NCBI GenBank assembly: GCA_018054895.1
Contig: JAGPIQ010000002.1
Location: 1-42,238 of the forward strand
Origin: Lutibacter sp.
GTDB lineage: Bacteria > Bacteroidota > Bacteroidia > Flavobacteriales > Flavobacteriaceae
Reading direction: 5' to 3'
DNA: 42,238 nt
A program made the position numbers and the translations under genes. The notes below the pieces were generated by a model. That model ran no database searches. It worked only from the letters and a program-made list of their open reading frames with translations, and was not told the DNA's origin. Every line of letters begins with the position of its first letter. Position 1 is the stretch's first letter. Shown here one piece after another: positions 25,402-34,217 of this stretch.

Positions 25402-28290
25402 TTACTCAGAAATTTCATTCGATAAATTCTCCAAAAACAGCGTTAGGCTTTCCGAGGACGATAAATTTAATTTTTTCCGAATTCTGTAGCGTGCCGTTTC
25501 AACACCTCTGTTAGAAATATTTAATATATGTGAAACTTCCTTATTGGTTAAATTCATTTTAATTAAAGCACACAACCTTAAATCGCGGTGCGAGAAAGAG
25601 GCATCAATTTGTTTTAATTCCATAAAAAAGTTGCTATGGACTCTTTCAAAATTCACATCAAAAATTTCTAAATATTTATCACCAATGCTATTTTGGTTCA
25701 GCTTTTTAAATATTTGAACAATTTTATTTTTGGACTCGTTGTTTTTAACAGTTTCTTTAAGTTGTTTTAAATCATTTGTTAGTTCTAAAAAGGCTTCTTT
25801 TCTTTTGCTTAGTAGTAAGGTGTAATTGGCTAATTCTTTGCTTTTATCAATTAAATCCATTTCTAAATGAGTGTTATCCTCTTTTATTTTATTTTTTTCA
25901 ATGGATAATTTAAGCTGTTCTAATTCAAGTCTAATTAGTTTTTGATCTTTTAAAGTTTCTAATTTTGTTTTTCTTTTTTCGCCTTCTATTTTTTTTAGAA
26001 TTAATTTATACACTAAAAAAGTAATGATAAAAAGGATAAAAATATAAATAACGTATGCAAAAGTTGTTTGATACCAAGCCGGAAGTATTGTAAAAGCATA
26101 GGATATTTCTTTTCCTTCAATACCTGTATTACTTCTACTTTTTACTTTAAAAAGATATTTTCCATGACCTAATTTTGTATATTCCTTAAATGGATTCGAG
26201 GACCATGTAGACCAGTTTTCATCCAATCCTTCCAAAAAATAACTATATTGAACGTTAGAATAGGGTGCTATTTTAGGTGCACTAAATTCAAATCTTAAAA
26301 TATCAGAATCATCAGGTATTTTTATATTTTTACTAGAATTAATGGGTGCGAAATTTTTAACAGCACCTTGCGTGTAAGTTATATTGCTTAAAGTTGTAAA
26401 AGCGTTTGTGGCAGTTCGCTTATTAATATCATATAAAAATAGACCGTCTTTTGTTCCAAAAAAAGCATAGTTGTTAAATGGTAAAACACACTCCATTCCC
26501 TCATTAAAGATTCCTTTAAGGTTTAAAAAGGGTGATTTTTGAAGTTGTTTTCCGGTATTCAAAAAATAGCCAGCTTCATCATCTTGTACAAACCATGTTT
26601 TATCTTTTGTATATAATAATTTACGGGTGTTTTTTGTAGGATCTAAAATGTTATTTAAAATAGGATCTGGAATAAATGTTTTTGTTTTTTTATTAAACGT
26701 GTAAATACCATTGTTTGTGGTAAAAACAATGCGACCATTATAGTTTACCGCATTAATATTAAACGGCGATTTAAAGCCATTATTTGTGGTGAATTGCTCG
26801 GCAGATTCTATGCGTGTGTAATCGGAATTAATAACCAATCTATAAACTCCTTTGTATCCGTGACATACCCAATATGTATTTGGTTCATCAGAAGGAAGAA
26901 TATCTCTGGTTGATTCATCAAACCCTGTAATTTGATGTTTTAAAACCCAATTAGATTGCTCTTTTTTTAATAAAAACAACCCGTTGTAACTGGATGCCAA
27001 AAATTGATCTTTTTCACCTTTTATAGGCGTTATTTTCCAAAAACCAGGTTTGTTATCTATTTGTTTTAAAACAGTATTTTTCAGAACAAACAGCCCATCA
27101 TTATGTCCAATTATAATTTCATTGCCAACTTTTGATAAGGACCAAGCTTGCCCCGGTAAATCTTCTATTTTGTTGATTCTAAAATTTAATTCATCAAATT
27201 CATTGAGGTAAAAAACACCTTCATTGGTGGCTAAATAAATGGTTTCTTTATCTACTAATATGTCGTAAACAGAAGCATTGTCAAAAATATTAGCGTATTG
27301 CGAGTTAAAGTCTAAACACGAAATACCATTATTTTGAAGTACCCAAATATTGTTTGACTTTAATTTATAGAAATTTAAGATAGCATTATTTTTACTCTTT
27401 GGAAACGTAATGTTGTTTTTAGAAACGTTTCCATTTTTTTTGAATTCAATTATTTTAGAGCTTAAAGTACCTAAAAGCAGGATGGAATCATTTTTTTGAA
27501 TCCCACAATTTATGGGGTCAATACGCCCTTTTTCAAATAACTCCGTTTTTTTTGTGATTGTTTTTGAAGTTAAGTGAGCTAAAAAAATAGCACCTTTTTC
27601 GGTAATTAAATATACCTCCTTATTGTTTAAAGGAAACGTTGTTGCTAAAGCGTTATTTTGAATAGTTTCAGCATTATACAATAAGGTAAGTTTATCACCT
27701 TCTTTATTTAAGGTGTAAATTCCATTTTCAGAATCTTGAACAATTAAATTCCCATGTACTATTTCAGAGAATATAAAAGATTGTTTCGCTTTGATATGAG
27801 TTACAGATGAGCCCATAATAACAATCAACTCTTTAAAAGTTCGATAAATTATTTTGTCATTAAAACAATGTATATCCCATGTGTTTTCGAAATTTGTATT
27901 GTTTAAATGAAGCTCATCGATTAAAGATTTGTAAGAATAATTTCCAAATTTGTCTTTTATTAAATTTCCTATTTCATTGTAGCCTCCAACCCAAATTAAC
28001 CCGTTTTTGTCCATTAATAAACTTCTAACAGAAGATTTGTTGGGCAATGGAATGCTTTTCCAATATTCTCCATCATATATCAATATTCCAGCATTGTTTC
28101 CAAAAATTAATAAACCATCAGTATCTTCAACCATAGTCCAAAATTGAGAATCGGATTTAAAATCATTTCTTCCAAAACTAATAGCTTCGGTTACAGATGC
28201 CTTTACTCTTTTTAAAAAAGCAGCATCAACTTGACCATAAAATGTAAACGAAAAGAGGAATAAGAAAACAAAAGAATATTTACGGGTCAT
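25402..28290 (-). CDS. Triple-tyrosine (SusR/HTCS-like) membrane regulator with LuxR-type HTH
   Basis: This 962-residue sensor-regulator probably controls the adjacent SusCD locus. It has a signal peptide (YSFVFLFLFSFTFYGQ), then a large periplasmic region (about 25-650) of seven-bladed beta-propeller repeats, with blade-like units such as LLIFGNNAGILIYDGEYW and GLIWVGGYNEIGNL. The Y_Y_Y domain follows at about 665-735 (YFLEGLDENWSTW, GKYLFKVKSRSN), then one membrane helix (about 742-765), a coiled coil (about 770-860), and a cytoplasmic LuxR/GerE-type HTH near 898-940 (DLRLCALIKMNLTNKEVSHIL). There is no histidine kinase or receiver domain, so sensing and DNA binding are in one chain, as in SusR. 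A TACATTTG -7 element lies 30 bases upstream. Confidence 0.92.
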   Translation of the reverse strand: MTRKYSFVFLFLFSFTFYGQVDAAFLKRVKASVTEAISFGRNDFKSDSQFWTMVEDTDGLLIFGNNAGILIYDGEYWKSIPLPNKSSVRSLLMDKNGLIWVGGYNEIGNLIKDKFGNYSYKSLIDELHLNNTNFENTWDIHCFNDKIIYRTFKELIVIMGSSVTHIKAKQSFIFSEIVHGNLIVQDSENGIYTLNKEGDKLTLLYNAETIQNNALATTFPLNNKEVYLITEKGAIFLAHLTSKTITKKTELFEKGRIDPINCGIQKNDSILLLGTLSSKIIEFKKNGNVSKNNITFPKSKNNAILNFYKLKSNNIWVLQNNGISCLDFNSQYANIFDNASVYDILVDKETIYLATNEGVFYLNEFDELNFRINKIEDLPGQAWSLSKVGNEIIIGHNDGLFVLKNTVLKQIDNKPGFWKITPIKGEKDQFLASSYNGLFLLKKEQSNWVLKHQITGFDESTRDILPSDEPNTYWVCHGYKGVYRLVINSDYTRIESAEQFTTNNGFKSPFNINAVNYNGRIVFTTNNGIYTFNKKTKTFIPDPILNNILDPTKNTRKLLYTKDKTWFVQDDEAGYFLNTGKQLQKSPFLNLKGIFNEGMECVLPFNNYAFFGTKDGLFLYDINKRTATNAFTTLSNITYTQGAVKNFAPINSSKNIKIPDDSDILRFEFSAPKIAPYSNVQYSYFLEGLDENWSTWSSNPFKEYTKLGHGKYLFKVKSRSNTGIEGKEISYAFTILPAWYQTTFAYVIYIFILFIITFLVYKLILKKIEGEKRKTKLETLKDQKLIRLELEQLKLSIEKNKIKEDNTHLEMDLIDKSKELANYTLLLSKRKEAFLELTNDLKQLKETVKNNESKNKIVQIFKKLNQNSIGDKYLEIFDVNFERVHSNFFMELKQIDASFSHRDLRLCALIKMNLTNKEVSHILNISNRGVETARYRIRKKLNLSSSESLTLFLENLSNEISE

Positions 28291-28320
28291 AAATGAAACA
28301 TTTTATTAAAAAGACGTAAT

Positions 28321-28328
28321 CAAATGTA
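28321..28328 (-). promoter_or_regulatory. Candidate -7 promoter element of the triple-tyrosine regulator
   Basis: On the minus strand this reads TACATTTG, an exact TAnnTTTG match, 30 bases before the regulator start. The -33 partner is not clear. Confidence 0.45.
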
Positions 28329-28394
28329 ATAAAAAAAACAATTTAAGCATCTATTTATTAGGTAATAAACTAAAAAAATGTAGGATTGACGTAA

Positions 28395-28430
28395 GTGTAA
28401 GATTTACAAGGTGTAATTAAAGCGTACACC
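28395..28430 (+). promoter_or_regulatory. Palindromic operator candidate upstream of susC
   Basis: Two symmetrical elements lie side by side in the regulator-susC gap: TGTAA-GAT-TTACA (28396-28408) and GGTGTA-N9-TACACC (28410-28430). GTGTAA appears in both (28395 and 28411). The position, 78 bases before the susC ATG, suits an activator site. No experimental motif is known to me for this regulator. Confidence 0.45.
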
Positions 28431-28507
28431 ATAAATATGAAGTTGTTTTTTTAAAATATAGATTTACAGTATTCGATTATTAACCAAAATAAAACGTATT
28501 AATTATT

Positions 28508-31500
28508 ATGAAATTTAAATTACAAACTGAAAAATTAAGATTGATTTTCTTTCTTTTTTTATGCTTTGGTTTTATGGTAGTTTCAGCACAAAACAAAAAA
28601 GTTGTGTCTGGTACTATTATATCTTCTGAAGACAATTTGGCGTTGCCAGGTGCCTCCATAGTTGAAAAAGGCACAAAAAATGGAACTTCAACGGACTTTG
28701 ATGGAAAATTTTCATTTGAAGTATCGGAAACTGCTAAAACAGTAGTAGTCTCATTTATGGGATTTGTAACACAAGAAATTGCAATTACAAATGATCCTAT
28801 AAAAATTACTTTACAAATGAGTAGTGCTACTTTAGATGAGGTTGTGGTAGTTGGTTATGGTACTCAAAAAAAGAGTGTAGTAACAGGAGCTATTTCCGCA
28901 GTAAAGGCGAAAGATATTGAAAATTTACCAAGCGGACGTGTGGAACAAGCATTACAAGGAAAAGTTTCGGGGTTAACTATTGCTGCAAATGCTGGTCAAC
29001 CTGGTTCTGCTTCAACAATTAGAGTGCGTGGTATTACTACGTTTACAGAAGCTGGAAACGATCCTCTTTGGGTAATTGATGGTGTTATTGTAGATAATGG
29101 AGGCGTTGGATTTGTAAATCAATCGGATATTGAGTCGGTTGAGGTACTTAAAGATGCTGCTTCATTAGCAATATATGGAGCGAGAGCTGCAGGTGGGGTT
29201 ATTTTAATAACCACTAAAAAAGGAAAATCAGGAAAATTAAATGTGGGTTATAGCGGTTATACAGGTATTTCTAAAGCTGCAAGAACATTAAATTTATTAA
29301 ACGCTACTGAATATGCTACGTTAATGAATGAGCAGTCTGTAAATGGTGGTGGAAATATTATTTATGCAGACCCAAGTTCTTACGGAAAAGGAACTGACTG
29401 GCAAGATGCTATTTTTGCAGACAATGCACAACGTACTTCACATGAAATTAGTTTAAGTGGTGGAAATGATGTTTCTAATTTTTATGCTTCATTTGGTCTT
29501 CAAACGCAAGATGGTATTGTGACTCCAGAAATTTCAAGTTTAACTAAAAAAAGTATGCGTTTAAATTCAACGCATAAAATATCGAAATTATTTACTGCAG
29601 GGCAAACGTTAGGATATTCACACCAAAAAACGTTAAACATTGGAAATACAAATGCGGAACAAGGTGGCCCTTTAAGCTCAGCATTGCATTTAGACCCAAT
29701 TACGCCGTTAGTTGAAACAGATCCAACAAAAATAAACGGAATTCCTTACATAGGAAATGACGTTATGAAAGATGAAAACGGAAATCCTTATGGAATTTCA
29801 TCAGTTGTACAAAACAATATGACCAACCCATTAGCGTATGTGAAAACGAGGTTAGGAAATTACAATTGGTCTGATGATTTAGTTGGAAATGCATATTTAG
29901 AATTAGCACCAATGGAAGGGTTGAAAATTAGAACAACCGTAGGGGCAAAATTAAGTTACTGGGGCTTTGAAGGTTTTACACCAATGTATTATTTAAATGG
30001 TGATAATATTAATGATGAAAACAGTATTAGCAGAACAATGAACAAAAGTTTTGGTTGGAATAATGAAAATATAATTTCATATACTAAGCAAATTAATGAT
30101 CATAATTTTACAGTATTATTGGGGCAAGGAGTGTATATTGATAATGACGCTTACGGAACAAGCACAACGTATAGAGGACTTCCAACAAGTGATTATAAGT
30201 TGGCTTCGTTTACCTATGATATTGCAGAAGAAAATAAGTTCGGTACTTCTTATACAAATACACTTCATAAGTTAACTTCCTTATTTTCAAGAGTGAATTA
30301 CGATTATAAAGAAAAATATTTAGTTACTGGAGTTATTAGACGTGATGGTTCTTCACGATTTGGAGCGAACAATAAATATGGTGTTTTCCCTTCTTTTTCA
30401 GCAGGATGGGTGGCTTCAAAAGAAGATTTTTGGAATGATAAAATAGTAAATACTCTTAAAGTTAGAGGAGGTTATGGGGTAACTGGGAATGATGCAATTG
30501 GCGATTTTGGATACTTGGCATTGGTAAAAGGTGGAAATAATTATCCATTAGGAACAGATGGTTCAGTGCAAATAGGAACGAGCCCAATAGCTCCTTCAAA
30601 CCCAGATTTAAGATGGGAGGAAACTACACAAACAAATATTGGTATAGATGCTAAATTATTTCATGCATTGGATGTAACTGTAGAGTTCTACAAGAAAAAA
30701 ACGACTGGAATCTTGCAGGATGTTGAAATACCTGGTTTTGTTGGAGCGGCAAGTTTACCAAAAGGAAATATTGCGGATATGGAAAACCGAGGAATTGAAC
30801 TAGAATTAGGTTTTAATAAGCAATTTGGAGAAGTGAACTTTAGAACTAGCGGAAACGTTTCTTATTTAGAAAATGAAGTAACGTTTTTAGGACAAGGAAA
30901 AACATTTATTTCTGGAGGTGTAGGTTTTCAATCAATGGGAACATTAACTAGAACAGAAGTAGGGATGGCGAGAAATACTTTTTACGGAATTAAAACTGCT
31001 GGAATTTTCCAAAATCAATCAGAAATAGATGCGCACGTAAACAGTGCAGGAACTATTATTCAGCCAAATGCAAAACCTGGTGATTTCCGTTGGGTAGATA
31101 CCGATGATAATGGTAAAATTGAAGATACTGATAAACAGTATTTAGGAAGTCCAATTCCAAAATTTACCTTTGGTTTTAATTTCAACTTCGACTATAAAAG
31201 TTTTGATTTAAATATGTCATTCCAAGGAGCTGCTGGAAATAAAATTTTCCAAGGTTTAAGAAGAATTGATTTAGGTGCTGCACCAAACTATCAAACAAAA
31301 GCATTAGATCGTTGGGTTGGAGAAGGCACTTCAAATTCATATCCAAGGTTAACTACTGCTGATACAAACTTAAATTTTGGTCGTTTTTCAGATTTTTATT
31401 TAGAAGATGGAGATTATTTAAGGTTGAAAGTAATTCAATTAGGGTATTCATTACCTGTATCTGCAATCAGCAAAATAGGAGCTCAGAAATTGCGATTATT

Positions 31501-31639
31501 TATAACTGCCGAAAATTTACTAACATTTACTAATTATACAGGATACGATCCTGAAATTGGAGGAAGTACTTTTGGAATCGATAGAGGGTATTATCCTCAA
31601 GCGAAGTCCTTTATGTTTGGAGCTAATATTCAATTTTAA
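28508..31639 (+). CDS. SusC/RagA-family TonB-dependent outer-membrane transporter
   Basis: This 1043-residue outer-membrane importer takes up oligosaccharides together with SusD. Its parts in order are a signal peptide (IFFLFLCFGFMVVSAQ), a carboxypeptidase-regulatory-like domain (about 33-108, containing GTSTDFDGKFSF), the TonB-box/plug start DEVVVVGYGTQKKS near 113, a plug domain to about 235 (VRGITTF, PLWVIDGVIV, SVEVLKDAAS, GARAAGGVILITTKKG), and a C-terminal beta-barrel ending in SFMFGANIQF. The length is normal. SusD follows after 12 bases. Energy comes from TonB-ExbBD, which is encoded elsewhere. Confidence 0.96.
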   Translation: MKFKLQTEKLRLIFFLFLCFGFMVVSAQNKKVVSGTIISSEDNLALPGASIVEKGTKNGTSTDFDGKFSFEVSETAKTVVVSFMGFVTQEIAITNDPIKITLQMSSATLDEVVVVGYGTQKKSVVTGAISAVKAKDIENLPSGRVEQALQGKVSGLTIAANAGQPGSASTIRVRGITTFTEAGNDPLWVIDGVIVDNGGVGFVNQSDIESVEVLKDAASLAIYGARAAGGVILITTKKGKSGKLNVGYSGYTGISKAARTLNLLNATEYATLMNEQSVNGGGNIIYADPSSYGKGTDWQDAIFADNAQRTSHEISLSGGNDVSNFYASFGLQTQDGIVTPEISSLTKKSMRLNSTHKISKLFTAGQTLGYSHQKTLNIGNTNAEQGGPLSSALHLDPITPLVETDPTKINGIPYIGNDVMKDENGNPYGISSVVQNNMTNPLAYVKTRLGNYNWSDDLVGNAYLELAPMEGLKIRTTVGAKLSYWGFEGFTPMYYLNGDNINDENSISRTMNKSFGWNNENIISYTKQINDHNFTVLLGQGVYIDNDAYGTSTTYRGLPTSDYKLASFTYDIAEENKFGTSYTNTLHKLTSLFSRVNYDYKEKYLVTGVIRRDGSSRFGANNKYGVFPSFSAGWVASKEDFWNDKIVNTLKVRGGYGVTGNDAIGDFGYLALVKGGNNYPLGTDGSVQIGTSPIAPSNPDLRWEETTQTNIGIDAKLFHALDVTVEFYKKKTTGILQDVEIPGFVGAASLPKGNIADMENRGIELELGFNKQFGEVNFRTSGNVSYLENEVTFLGQGKTFISGGVGFQSMGTLTRTEVGMARNTFYGIKTAGIFQNQSEIDAHVNSAGTIIQPNAKPGDFRWVDTDDNGKIEDTDKQYLGSPIPKFTFGFNFNFDYKSFDLNMSFQGAAGNKIFQGLRRIDLGAAPNYQTKALDRWVGEGTSNSYPRLTTADTNLNFGRFSDFYLEDGDYLRLKVIQLGYSLPVSAISKIGAQKLRLFITAENLLTFTNYTGYDPEIGGSTFGIDRGYYPQAKSFMFGANIQF

Positions 31640-31651
31640 TCTAAAAACATT

Positions 31652-33163
31652 ATGAAAACAAAAAATATGAAACATATATTTATTTTTAGCGTATTAACTA
31701 CTATACTTTTCTCTTGTAGTAAAGATTATTTAGAAGTTACACCTAAAGGAACTTCACTAGAAGAAACATACTACCAAAATGAAGATGAAGCTTACTCTGC
31801 ATTAATATCAGTTTATGACATTATGAGCCTTAATTCCTCAAGTTGGGATAATATGATTTCTTTTATGAATGCAGGATCTGATGACAATTACGGCGCATCA
31901 GCACCAGGAGATGCTATATCTCTTTTCTCTTACAATCAATTAACACCTTCTAATATGCCGAGAGGTTTTTGGAGCAATCATTATCAAGGTATTTTTAGAG
32001 CGAATACATTGCTTCAAAAATTACCAAATGTTCCTATGGATGAAAGTTTGAAATTACGTTTTGAAGGAGAGTGTAAAGCAATGCGTGCATACTACCACTT
32101 TAACTTAGTGCGTATGTTTGGTGCAATTCCTTTAATGACAAAAACTATTTCACCGGTTGAAGCACAAACATTTCCTCAATCATCAAAAGAAGATGTGTAT
32201 GCACAAATTGAAAAGGATTTATTAGAAGCAATTGAATTATTACCAACTTCAATTAATCCAGCTACAGAAGGTGGTAGATGGTCTAAAGGTGCTGCAAAAG
32301 CAATGTTGGGTAAAGTATATGTATATGACAATAAATTAACGGAAGCTGCTGCACAGTTGGCTGAAGTGAATGGAACTCCAGGAGGAACAAGTCAATTTGG
32401 ATATCGTTTGTTAGATAATTTCAAAGATTTGTGGGTGCATAAAAACAAGTTTAATACTGAAAGTATTTTAGAAGATGTACATACTGAAGCTGGAAGAGCT
32501 GATTGGGGTGGACTTGGTTTTGGAACGGAAGGAAACATATTAAATATTATGGTTGGTATTAGAGATTATACCAGAACTGAAGGGTCAACGGCGCCAGATT
32601 ATTTTTCTGGTTGGGGTGTAAATACAGTAACTCAAAATCTTCATGATGTTTTAAGTGGTGATCCTCGTTTTGAAGCTACAATTATTGATGTAAAAGCGTT
32701 AATAGCAAGTGGTCAAGTAAAAGGATATTCTTTTGTGAATGAAGCATCCACAAATACAGGATACTTTATGGCGAAATTTGTTCCTTTAAAATCAGATGCA
32801 ACAACAATAGGTGGAGATCCAACCTTAAATTTTTATCAAGATACTTATATTATTAGGTTGGCAGATACTTATTTATTAGAGGCTGAAGCTTTAGGTGGAA
32901 CTGGAGCAAGAGCTCAAGCATTGTTAGATGCTGTAAGAGCAAGAGTAGGATTGCCATCAACACCTGTAAGTTTAGATGCTATTGCTTTAGAAAGAAGAAA
33001 AGAATTAGCATGTGAAGGACACCGTTGGTTTGATCTTGTACGTACAGGGAAAGCTGCAACAGTATTAGGTTCAAGAGGTTTTGTAGCTGGAAAAAATGAA
33101 GTTTTACCAATTCCAGAGAAAGAATTAGAAAATTCAGTGATTGTTCAAAACCCAATGTATTAA
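31652..33163 (+). CDS. SusD/RagB-family glycan-binding lipoprotein
   Basis: This is a 503-residue surface lipoprotein that caps the SusC barrel and binds the glycan. A short lipoprotein signal (IFIFSVLTTILFSC) puts the lipidated Cys at about residue 22, followed by SKDYLEVTPKG, the usual SusD N-terminus. Helical TPR-like segments include MRAYYHFNLVRMFGAIPL. The C-terminal RagB domain contains LADTYLLEAEAL and RRKELACEGHRWFDLVRTGK. The start may be Met1 or Met6 (31667): both give a working signal. It is translated directly after susC. Confidence 0.95.
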   Translation: MKTKNMKHIFIFSVLTTILFSCSKDYLEVTPKGTSLEETYYQNEDEAYSALISVYDIMSLNSSSWDNMISFMNAGSDDNYGASAPGDAISLFSYNQLTPSNMPRGFWSNHYQGIFRANTLLQKLPNVPMDESLKLRFEGECKAMRAYYHFNLVRMFGAIPLMTKTISPVEAQTFPQSSKEDVYAQIEKDLLEAIELLPTSINPATEGGRWSKGAAKAMLGKVYVYDNKLTEAAAQLAEVNGTPGGTSQFGYRLLDNFKDLWVHKNKFNTESILEDVHTEAGRADWGGLGFGTEGNILNIMVGIRDYTRTEGSTAPDYFSGWGVNTVTQNLHDVLSGDPRFEATIIDVKALIASGQVKGYSFVNEASTNTGYFMAKFVPLKSDATTIGGDPTLNFYQDTYIIRLADTYLLEAEALGGTGARAQALLDAVRARVGLPSTPVSLDAIALERRKELACEGHRWFDLVRTGKAATVLGSRGFVAGKNEVLPIPEKELENSVIVQNPMY

Positions 33164-33181
33164 TTGTTTAAAACAAAAAAA

Positions 33182-34066
33182 ATGAAAAAAATAAAATTAA
33201 TAACGAGTCTATTATTTTCAGCAGCGCTATCAATTGGTTTATTTACAGCGTGCCAGCCTGACGATATTGAAGGTGGAAATGGAATCATAGGAAAAGAGTT
33301 AGATGCAAGTTTTACTGTTTCTCCTGTTGAAGGTTTAACAAATAGGTATATACTAGATGCTCAAACAAAAACTGATGTCATTTCAGATTGGTGGAATATT
33401 GGTGATGGATCAGATGTGTATAATGGTAGAGCAACAGAACAGATTTTTTTGCCAGATGCAGGTACGTATACCATTACTCATTCTACAGTTAGTAAAGCTG
33501 GTTATAAGTCTACTTCTTCTAAACAATTAATAGTTGAGTTATCAGACCCAGTAGCTGGTAATTTGGTAAAAGGAGGTAAGTTTTTAAATAACGCAGATTA
33601 TGCTCAGTGGACAAATTTATTACTAAGTGCGAATGCTAGTTGGGTATTTAATGAAGGAAGTGCAACAGTTTATTCTAACGGAGGATGGGCGCAAGGAGGT
33701 ATGTATCAAGCAATAGATGTTGTTGCCAATAAAACATATTCTTTAGATATGATTGTTAAATCTACAGGATCCTTTACAGACACGTGGTTTGAAGTGTATG
33801 TGGGTAAAACGGTGCCTGTTATTGGTAAAGATTATGGAGATAACAGAATTATGGGATTAAGTACTTGGGACGGATGTGGATCATCTCCGTTTTCTGGAAA
33901 ATTATCAGCCGTAGGTTGTATAAAAAATTCAAAAACAAGTACCATAAACAATACTGTTAAATTTGATACTTCAGGAACCGTTTATTTGGTGATAAGAAGC
34001 GGTGGAAACGTGTTCTCCCCAGCTGGTATTACAATAAGTAACGTAGAGTTGCGAGGAACAAATTAA
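33182..34066 (+). CDS. PKD-domain lipoprotein in SusE/F position, probable glycan-binding protein
   Basis: This lipoprotein is 294 residues from the ATG at 33182. The frame is open from a TTG at 33164 right after the susD stop, but Met at 33182 gives a compact lipoprotein signal (MKKIKLITSLLFSA...LFTAC). The Cys is followed by QPDDIEGG, an acidic stretch like the surface-export signal of Bacteroidota lipoproteins. A PKD-like domain spans about 30-120 (SDWWNIGDGSDVYNG, DAGTYTITHSTV). A beta-rich C-terminal domain spans about 128-294 (GGKFLNNADYAQWTN, WAQGGMYQAIDV) and resembles CBM4-type carbohydrate-binding jelly rolls. The family is recognised only by domain type. Similar PKD lipoproteins follow susCD in laminarin loci of marine flavobacteria. 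Confidence 0.8.
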   Translation: MKKIKLITSLLFSAALSIGLFTACQPDDIEGGNGIIGKELDASFTVSPVEGLTNRYILDAQTKTDVISDWWNIGDGSDVYNGRATEQIFLPDAGTYTITHSTVSKAGYKSTSSKQLIVELSDPVAGNLVKGGKFLNNADYAQWTNLLLSANASWVFNEGSATVYSNGGWAQGGMYQAIDVVANKTYSLDMIVKSTGSFTDTWFEVYVGKTVPVIGKDYGDNRIMGLSTWDGCGSSPFSGKLSAVGCIKNSKTSTINNTVKFDTSGTVYLVIRSGGNVFSPAGITISNVELRGTN

Positions 34067-34084
34067 AATAAATTAAAGTAGCAA

Positions 34085-34128
34085 TTTGGTTATAGCCTGT
34101 AATTACATAATTATGGGCTATAATTAAA
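34085..34128 (+). other. Long stem-loop between the PKD lipoprotein and GH30 genes
   Basis: A 44-base hairpin has a four-base loop (ACAT, 34105-34108). The inner 15 bp (34090-34104 with 34109-34123) include two G-U pairs, and the stem extends to 20 bp with two more G-U pairs. No U run follows, so it does not look like a classical terminator. It may protect the 3' end of the susCD message or set a processing point. Confidence 0.6.
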
Positions 34129-34170
34129 ATAAATGTAGAAGTAGTTAGTTAGAACTTTTACCGTGGTACA

Positions 34171-34190
34171 GTATGAAATTTGTTTCATAC
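34171..34190 (+). promoter_or_regulatory. Perfect inverted repeat in the GH30 leader
   Basis: GTATGAAA and TTTCATAC (8-bp arms) flank TTTG, 27 bases before the GH30 ATG. It could be an operator or a small leader hairpin. An AAGGAG at 34193-34198 follows, but it is 19 bases from the ATG, too far for a normal Shine-Dalgarno site. A smaller repeat, TACC-GT-GGTA (34159-34168), lies just upstream. Confidence 0.5.
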
Positions 34191-34217
34191 ATAAGGAGAC
34201 TTTAAAAAATTAAAATT

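Noticed and set aside
33164..33181. TTG start for the PKD lipoprotein directly after the susD stop
   Set aside because: The ATG six codons later gives a standard lipoprotein signal and needs no rare start.
34193..34198. AAGGAG as a Shine-Dalgarno site for GH30
   Set aside because: It ends 19 bases before the ATG, too far to work, and no start codon in frame lies closer. Bacteroidota rarely use such sites.
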